Positions 5,115 through 9,257 of a stretch of DNA of 9,257 nucleotides are shown here, one piece after another. Position numbers and translations under genes: made by a program. The stretch spans positions 1 through 9,257 of the forward strand of contig CANJDY010000085.1 of the NCBI GenBank assembly GCA_947472635.1. The letters are read 5' to 3'. Under the pieces are notes generated by a model that did not search any database, was not told the origin of the DNA, and worked only from the letters and a program-made list of their open reading frames with translations. Each line of letters begins with the position of its first letter. Positions within the stretch are counted from its first letter, which is position 1. Origin of the DNA: Chitinophagaceae bacterium. GTDB lineage: Bacteria > Bacteroidota > Bacteroidia > Chitinophagales > Chitinophagaceae.

Positions 5115-7562
5115 TTGTTTAGAGTGCCGCTTAAAATAAAAATATTGAATTACCTGAAAAATTTATTTTTCTTCTCCCTATTACTATCTGCTTGCACAAT
5201 TCCACGCAAATATCAAAAAAATAAACCTTTTTTATACCAAAATTCTATTGTTATTAGCGGTGCCAATTTTACCAAAGATCAAAGAATTTCACTAAAGCAA
5301 AAATTATACAGCCAACTCGATGACAGTGCAAAAGTAACTACCAAGGACTTTCTTTTCCTACTTCATTTTGTAAGCCGCCCTCCAGCTTATGATAGTACCT
5401 ATACTACCCTTTCTGCAAAAAGCATGAAAGGCGCTATGATACACCTAGGCTACTACAGTGCCGACATTCAATTTAAAGTAGATACCATTTTCAAGGGCAA
5501 ACAACAACGTATCGCTGTAAAATACAGTGTAGTTGCTGGAAATCCAACGCTAATTGACACCATCCGGTACCAGCTAAAAAAGCCTGAATTGCAACAATTG
5601 GCCATAGAGACCATTACCAAATCCTATCTTAAAAAGGGCAACCCTGTTTCTAGGGCGGAGATTATGGCAGAAATCAGCAGACTGGTAGAGCTGTATCGCA
5701 ACAATGGTTATTATCAATTCACCCTAGACGATCTCAAATTGAGAGGCGATACTACCATTGCCGCATTGACCAATGTATCAGATGATCCTTTTGAAAACTT
5801 ACAATTGCTTGCTGAGGCCAACCAAAAAAGGGATCATCCAACTGTAAAGCTGGCCCTCATTATCAATCCGGCTGCTGATTCGGCCAGACTAAAAAAATAT
5901 TTTATTGACTCCGTGATTATTTATCCCGACTTTACTGCTGCTGACATTACCAATACTTCAAATTACAACGAAGAGAGGCAGGGAGGATATATTATCCGAT
6001 TTCATAAAAAATTATTTAACAATAATCTATTACTTAGAAATATGCACCTGAATTCTGGTGATGTCTATAGCCAGGAAAATTATACAAAAACAATTAGCAA
6101 TTTTTCCAAATCCGGTGTATGGCAAAATACCAATATTCAGATTGAGCCTAGAAAGGATAGCACTGGAAAAATTAATATGATTATTCAATTACTACCTGCA
6201 AAACGATTTGGATTTGAAGCCAATTTGGAAGCCAGTTATTCGGCCAATAGTAATACCAATAGTGCTAGCATTGCCAATGCAGGCAACTTACTGGGCTTGT
6301 CCACCAACGTATCGCTGCAAAATAGAAATGTTGGAAAAAGCGGCACAAAAATGACGCATGCCATTCGTGCTGGAATTGAGCTAAACCTCAATGGACTGCA
6401 AGGGTCAAATAGAAAAATGAATTCAAATGAACTGAGTTATACCAATACGATTTCATTGCCCCGACTATTGGGGCCTATTAACCTGTTTTTCCCCAATAAA
6501 AAATTACTCTCACAACAAACATTTATTAATGTTGTTCCCTCCTATTCCAATCGGATTGATCTTTTTAATCAACTATCTGCTAGTGCGGCTTTTGGAAATG
6601 AATTCACTAGTAGCGAGCATCCCAACAGAAAACATTTGTTTAAACTTTTAAATATCGAATATTCGTACCTGTATAATCAATCAGATAGTTTCATAAAAAC
6701 GCTGGAACTTAATCCATACTTGCGTTACTCATTCAACACAGCCCTTGTAATGGGGCTGCTAAATTATAGCTACTCATCCACCTATATCAATCCTAAGAAA
6801 TTAAACCAGCAACGAGTTTTTAGATGGAATATTGAAGAATCAGGATTATTATTTGGGCGAATGGGGCTGTTCAAAAAAGAACTTCGGCAATTTATAAAAA
6901 CTGATGTAGAGTATACTTTTGTCGTGGAAAACCTAAAATCCTCTTCCCTTTTCAGGGCATTTGCAGGAATTGGAATTCCGATTGGAAAATCGGAGAACTC
7001 GCTTCCATTCTTCAAACAATATTTTTCAGGAGGAGCCAATAGTATGAGAGGCTGGCCTATCAGGGGCATTGGACCAGGCGCAAAGCCACTAGCGGCTTAT
7101 AATTCCCTCGCACTAAACGATCGTACCGGTGATGTACGCATAGAAATCAATGGTGAATTCCGCTACGATATTGCACCCATCATACCCAACTCTTTGACCC
7201 TAAAAGGAGCACTGTTTATTGATGCAGGCAATGTATGGAATTTAAAAAATACCCGAATTGGTGGTGGTACAGATAGCTTGCAATTTAATTTCAGCCGGCT
7301 TTACCAACAATTAGGGGTAACTGCTGGAACTGGTTTTAGATTTGATTTTAATTATTTTTTGATTCGCTTTGATCTGGGCTTCCGGTTTAAAAGGCCCGAT
7401 ATCACTAAAAACAATGGCTGGCAAGTACCTAATATTACTTTAAGAAACTTACTAAAAAAAGGCGACCCGATTGAAATTGCCCCCGGAGTTTTTGCATACA
7501 GCAACCAGCTATGGAGGTATGAGAATTTTAATTTTACTATTGGGTTAAGCTACCCATTTTAA
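5115..7562 (+). CDS. tamL: TamL-like outer-membrane lipoprotein of the BamA/TamA (Omp85) family
   Basis: The 815-residue protein combines a lipoprotein signal with an Omp85 architecture, the hallmark of TamL in Bacteroidota, which replaces TamA and works with TamB in outer-membrane biogenesis. The signal is LFFFSLLLSAC with lipobox LSAC (Cys27). POTRA-like modules cover about 40-145, 146-275 and 290-362. The barrel runs from about 366 to the C-terminal Phe815. Omp85 landmarks are the loop-6 motif SGGANSMRGW (638-647, core MRGW), GDVRIEINGEFRYDI (672-686), FIDAGNVW (701-708) and a final strand FNFTIGLSYPF. The start is uncertain: TTG at 5115, GTG at 5124 and TTG at 5145 are all in frame. The 5145 start gives a compact 17-residue signal peptide after an A-rich leader and may be the true one. 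There is no ATG option. No tamB is in the window, so the gene symbol rests on architecture. Confidence 0.82.
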   Translation: MFRVPLKIKILNYLKNLFFFSLLLSACTIPRKYQKNKPFLYQNSIVISGANFTKDQRISLKQKLYSQLDDSAKVTTKDFLFLLHFVSRPPAYDSTYTTLSAKSMKGAMIHLGYYSADIQFKVDTIFKGKQQRIAVKYSVVAGNPTLIDTIRYQLKKPELQQLAIETITKSYLKKGNPVSRAEIMAEISRLVELYRNNGYYQFTLDDLKLRGDTTIAALTNVSDDPFENLQLLAEANQKRDHPTVKLALIINPAADSARLKKYFIDSVIIYPDFTAADITNTSNYNEERQGGYIIRFHKKLFNNNLLLRNMHLNSGDVYSQENYTKTISNFSKSGVWQNTNIQIEPRKDSTGKINMIIQLLPAKRFGFEANLEASYSANSNTNSASIANAGNLLGLSTNVSLQNRNVGKSGTKMTHAIRAGIELNLNGLQGSNRKMNSNELSYTNTISLPRLLGPINLFFPNKKLLSQQTFINVVPSYSNRIDLFNQLSASAAFGNEFTSSEHPNRKHLFKLLNIEYSYLYNQSDSFIKTLELNPYLRYSFNTALVMGLLNYSYSSTYINPKKLNQQRVFRWNIEESGLLFGRMGLFKKELRQFIKTDVEYTFVVENLKSSSLFRAFAGIGIPIGKSENSLPFFKQYFSGGANSMRGWPIRGIGPGAKPLAAYNSLALNDRTGDVRIEINGEFRYDIAPIIPNSLTLKGALFIDAGNVWNLKNTRIGGGTDSLQFNFSRLYQQLGVTAGTGFRFDFNYFLIRFDLGFRFKRPDITKNNGWQVPNITLRNLLKKGDPIEIAPGVFAYSNQLWRYENFNFTIGLSYPF

Positions 7563-7619
7563 TAATGCAGAGACTTATAATTAGACCTCAATAAGGAAAA
7601 GACAAATTAAGAAATACTA

Positions 7620-7634
7620 CCCCAACAACCGGGG
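7620..7634. terminator. Possible weak hairpin between convergent tamL-like and truB genes
   Basis: A 4-bp GC stem (cccc ... gggg, loop of 7) lies in the 84-bp gap between two convergent genes. The following bases on either strand are only partly T-rich, so it may assist termination in both directions but falls short of a canonical intrinsic terminator. Confidence 0.25.
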
Positions 7635-7646
7635 ATTTGAAAATAA

Positions 7647-8435
7647 TCAGTCAGCCGTTTTTATTTGAAGGCTTTGTTCAAACTGCTCCATCGAAAGGGC
7701 ACCAGCTGCTTCAAAAGCGCCAATCCTAGTCCTTCGAAGACTACTCAAATATCCTCCACACCCCAATGCTGCCCCAAAATCATTCGCCAAACTCCGTATA
7801 TACGTACCAGTAGAACAGACCACCTTAAAGCTTACTACAGGTAAAGAAATATCAGTAATTTCAAATTGATGGATGGTTATTTTTCTCGCCTCCGGATGAA
7901 CATCCACTCCTCTTCTGGCCAATTCGTACAATGCCACACCTTCTTTTTTGATGGCCGAATAAATGGGCGGAAATTGATCGATGGTTCCAATAAAAGCAGC
8001 GGTTGCTGCATGGATCACATGTGGTGTAAGAAAAGAATAGTCTTTTGCCTGCTCGGGCTCACTTTCTAAATCATAGGTAGGTGTTATTGCACCAAGCGTT
8101 ATATGACCCGTGTATTCCTTTTCCTGTGCCATATACTCGTTTATTTTTTTGGTAAATTTACCAGTACAAACGATGAGTAAACCGGTTGCTAATGGATCGA
8201 GGGTACCTGCATGGCCAATTTTTTTTATCTGCAATAGATTCCGCATTTTCCGAACTACATCAAAGGATGTCCAATGCAGCGGCTTATCAATCAATAATAC
8301 CTTTCCCTCCGCAAAGGGTAACTGAATGGAGGGATCTAATGGAACCCTTTCTTTCCGCTCCCAATTTTCCGGCACCCCGCCCGCTTCCAGCAACTTGCTG
8401 TTATATTTTGACCGATAGGTTTCTTTTCGGGCCAC
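7647..8435 (-). CDS. truB: tRNA pseudouridine(55) synthase TruB
   Basis: The 262-residue cytoplasmic enzyme isomerises uridine 55 in the T-psi-C loop of tRNAs. Its signature is complete: LLIDKPLHWTSFDVV (47-61), the catalytic segment GHAGTLDPLATGLL (74-87) with nucleophile Asp80, EYTG with Tyr108 (the aromatic that stacks on the target base), QFPPIYSAIK (154-163), TGTYIRSLA (209-217) with Arg214, and LRRTRIGAF (233-241). There is no C-terminal PUA domain, as in shorter TruB forms. The first 40 or so residues form a charged extension ahead of the usual TruB start. GTG at 8435 is used because a stop lies four codons upstream and no internal ATG precedes the core. The gene follows proS on the same strand after a 68-bp gap with no clear promoter, so co-transcription is possible. 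Confidence 0.95.
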   Translation of the reverse strand: MARKETYRSKYNSKLLEAGGVPENWERKERVPLDPSIQLPFAEGKVLLIDKPLHWTSFDVVRKMRNLLQIKKIGHAGTLDPLATGLLIVCTGKFTKKINEYMAQEKEYTGHITLGAITPTYDLESEPEQAKDYSFLTPHVIHAATAAFIGTIDQFPPIYSAIKKEGVALYELARRGVDVHPEARKITIHQFEITDISLPVVSFKVVCSTGTYIRSLANDFGAALGCGGYLSSLRRTRIGAFEAAGALSMEQFEQSLQIKTAD

Positions 8436-8503
8436 AGGTAATTTTTAGAAAGTATAAATAGATACAATAGTTGTTTGGGAAAATATCAAAAAGAAATGAG
8501 CAT

Positions 8504-9257
8504 TTAATAAGCCCTTGCAAACAAAACACGCTGTTTACTGGCATTTCCTGTATAAATGCATTTCCCCTCTTCTTGCTGATTATTCAATGGAATACAACGT
8601 ATTGTGGCTTTAGCAAGCTCCTTGATTTTATCCTCAGTTTCTGCCGTACCATCCCAATGTGCTGAAATAAAACCTGGTTTTTCATCCAACAACTTTACAA
8701 ATTCCTCCCAATTATTGGCGGCAGTAACTCGCTCATCCCTGAAATTTTTAGCCTTATTGAAAATAGCCAACTGGATTTCATCCAATAATGCAATGATCCG
8801 ATCACTTAACCCATCCATGCTGAAACTCATTTTTTCTTTTGTGTCTCTGCGCGCTACTTCCACCACATTATTGGCAAGATCTCTCGCACCAATGGCTATA
8901 CGAACTGGAATTCCCTTCATTTCGTATTCTGCAAATTTCCATCCGGGGCGGTTATTGTCATTGTCATCATACTTTACAGAAATACCTGCAGCCTTCAATT
9001 GCTGCATCAATGCCTTTACTTTTTCATCTATCAATTGCTTTTGCTCCTCCCCTTTAAAAATTGGAACAATCACCACTTGTATAGGCGCTAGTTTTGGAGG
9101 TAATACCAAGCCTTGGTCATCACTATGTGCCATAACCAAGGCTCCAATCAATCGGGTGCTTACGCCCCAACTGGTTGCCCATACATAATCTAATTTATTT
9201 TCCTTATCGGTAAACTTTACATCAAATGCTTTAGCAAAATTTTGACCCAAAAAATGA
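8504..9257 (-). CDS. proS: Prolyl-tRNA synthetase, archaeal/eukaryotic-like type, C-terminal part (5' end outside window)
   Basis: This is the C-terminal 250 codons of ProRS, which charges tRNA-Pro. The frame stays open to the window edge (reading HFLGQNF inward), so the gene starts outside. Counting from the Leu of LGQNF, the end of the class II catalytic core is seen in [17 protein letters not shown] (22-38) with the motif 3 Arg and in [15 protein letters not shown] (42-56). The anticodon-binding domain covers about 57-155, with IQVVIVPIF and [19 protein letters not shown] (103-121). The C-terminal domain covers about 160-248 and ends in the FARAY terminal Tyr typical of this type. Of the four cysteines that bind zinc in some relatives, only Cys219 (IRC) and Cys231 (GKC) are present, so a zinc site is probably absent. 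The stop lies 68 bp before the truB start. Confidence 0.93.
   Translation of the reverse strand, partial: HFLGQNFAKAFDVKFTDKENKLDYVWATSWGVSTRLIGALVMAHSDDQGLVLPPKLAPIQVVIVPIFKGEEQKQLIDEKVKALMQQLKAAGISVKYDDNDNNRPGWKFAEYEMKGIPVRIAIGARDLANNVVEVARRDTKEKMSFSMDGLSDRIIALLDEIQLAIFNKAKNFRDERVTAANNWEEFVKLLDEKPGFISAHWDGTAETEDKIKELAKATIRCIPLNNQQEEGKCIYTGNASKQRVLFARAY

Noticed and set aside
4641..5139. Two overlapping plus-strand frames opposite the methyltransferase gene
   Set aside because: Both are antisense to a protein with all three SPOUT motifs and show no domain of their own.
8436..8503. Separate promoter for truB
   Set aside because: The best candidates (around TATACTTTC on the minus strand) miss the TAnnTTTG spacing or final bases, so none is supported.
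8604..9188. Open frame of 194 codons on the plus strand
   Set aside because: It is antisense to proS, whose protein is strongly conserved; the translation has no recognisable domain and low-complexity Ser/Leu content typical of an antisense shadow.

Overview
The window is about 9.3 kb of AT-rich chromosomal DNA from a member of the Bacteroidota, most likely Chitinophagaceae or a close relative. The evidence is a type IX secretion system (T9SS) plug protein, a lipoprotein-type Omp85 protein (TamL-like), a ProRS of the archaeal/eukaryotic-like type, two matches to the Bacteroidota promoter element TAnnTTTG, and an absence of clear Shine-Dalgarno sequences. The family-level placement is an impression from protein similarity and was not computed.

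Layout. 1-354 (+) is the 3' end of a glycoside hydrolase family 43 gene. 376-945 (+) encodes a DinB-superfamily (DUF1572) protein. 1031-1465 (+) encodes a small secreted protein of unknown function. 1526-1625 (-) is the small bacterial signal recognition particle RNA, which no protein-based annotation would show. Next to it is a perfect 19-bp inverted repeat (1639-1680). 1720-3009 (-) is the T9SS plug protein. It diverges from a LolE/FtsX-type ABC permease at 3056-4285 (+). 4353-5093 (-) is a SpoU/TrmH-family RNA 2'-O-methyltransferase, which diverges from the tamL-like gene at 5115-7562 (+). 7647-8435 (-) is truB and 8504-9257 (-) is the 3' part of proS.

How the genes relate. The centre holds genes for envelope biogenesis: targeting to the inner membrane (SRP RNA), probable lipoprotein export or envelope ABC transport (permease), outer-membrane assembly (TamL-like) and T9SS gating (plug). 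The flanks are translation housekeeping (RNA methyltransferase, TruB, ProRS) and, on the left, a polysaccharide-degrading enzyme. Most neighbours are divergent or convergent, so long operons are unlikely.

This looks mostly like ordinary core chromosome. There is no mobile element, CRISPR array, tRNA or defence system. The points worth a second look are the dyad overlapping the SRP RNA promoter, a cluster of genes lacking ATG starts (one with an out-of-frame ATG just upstream), and an uncharacterised secreted protein beside the SRP RNA.
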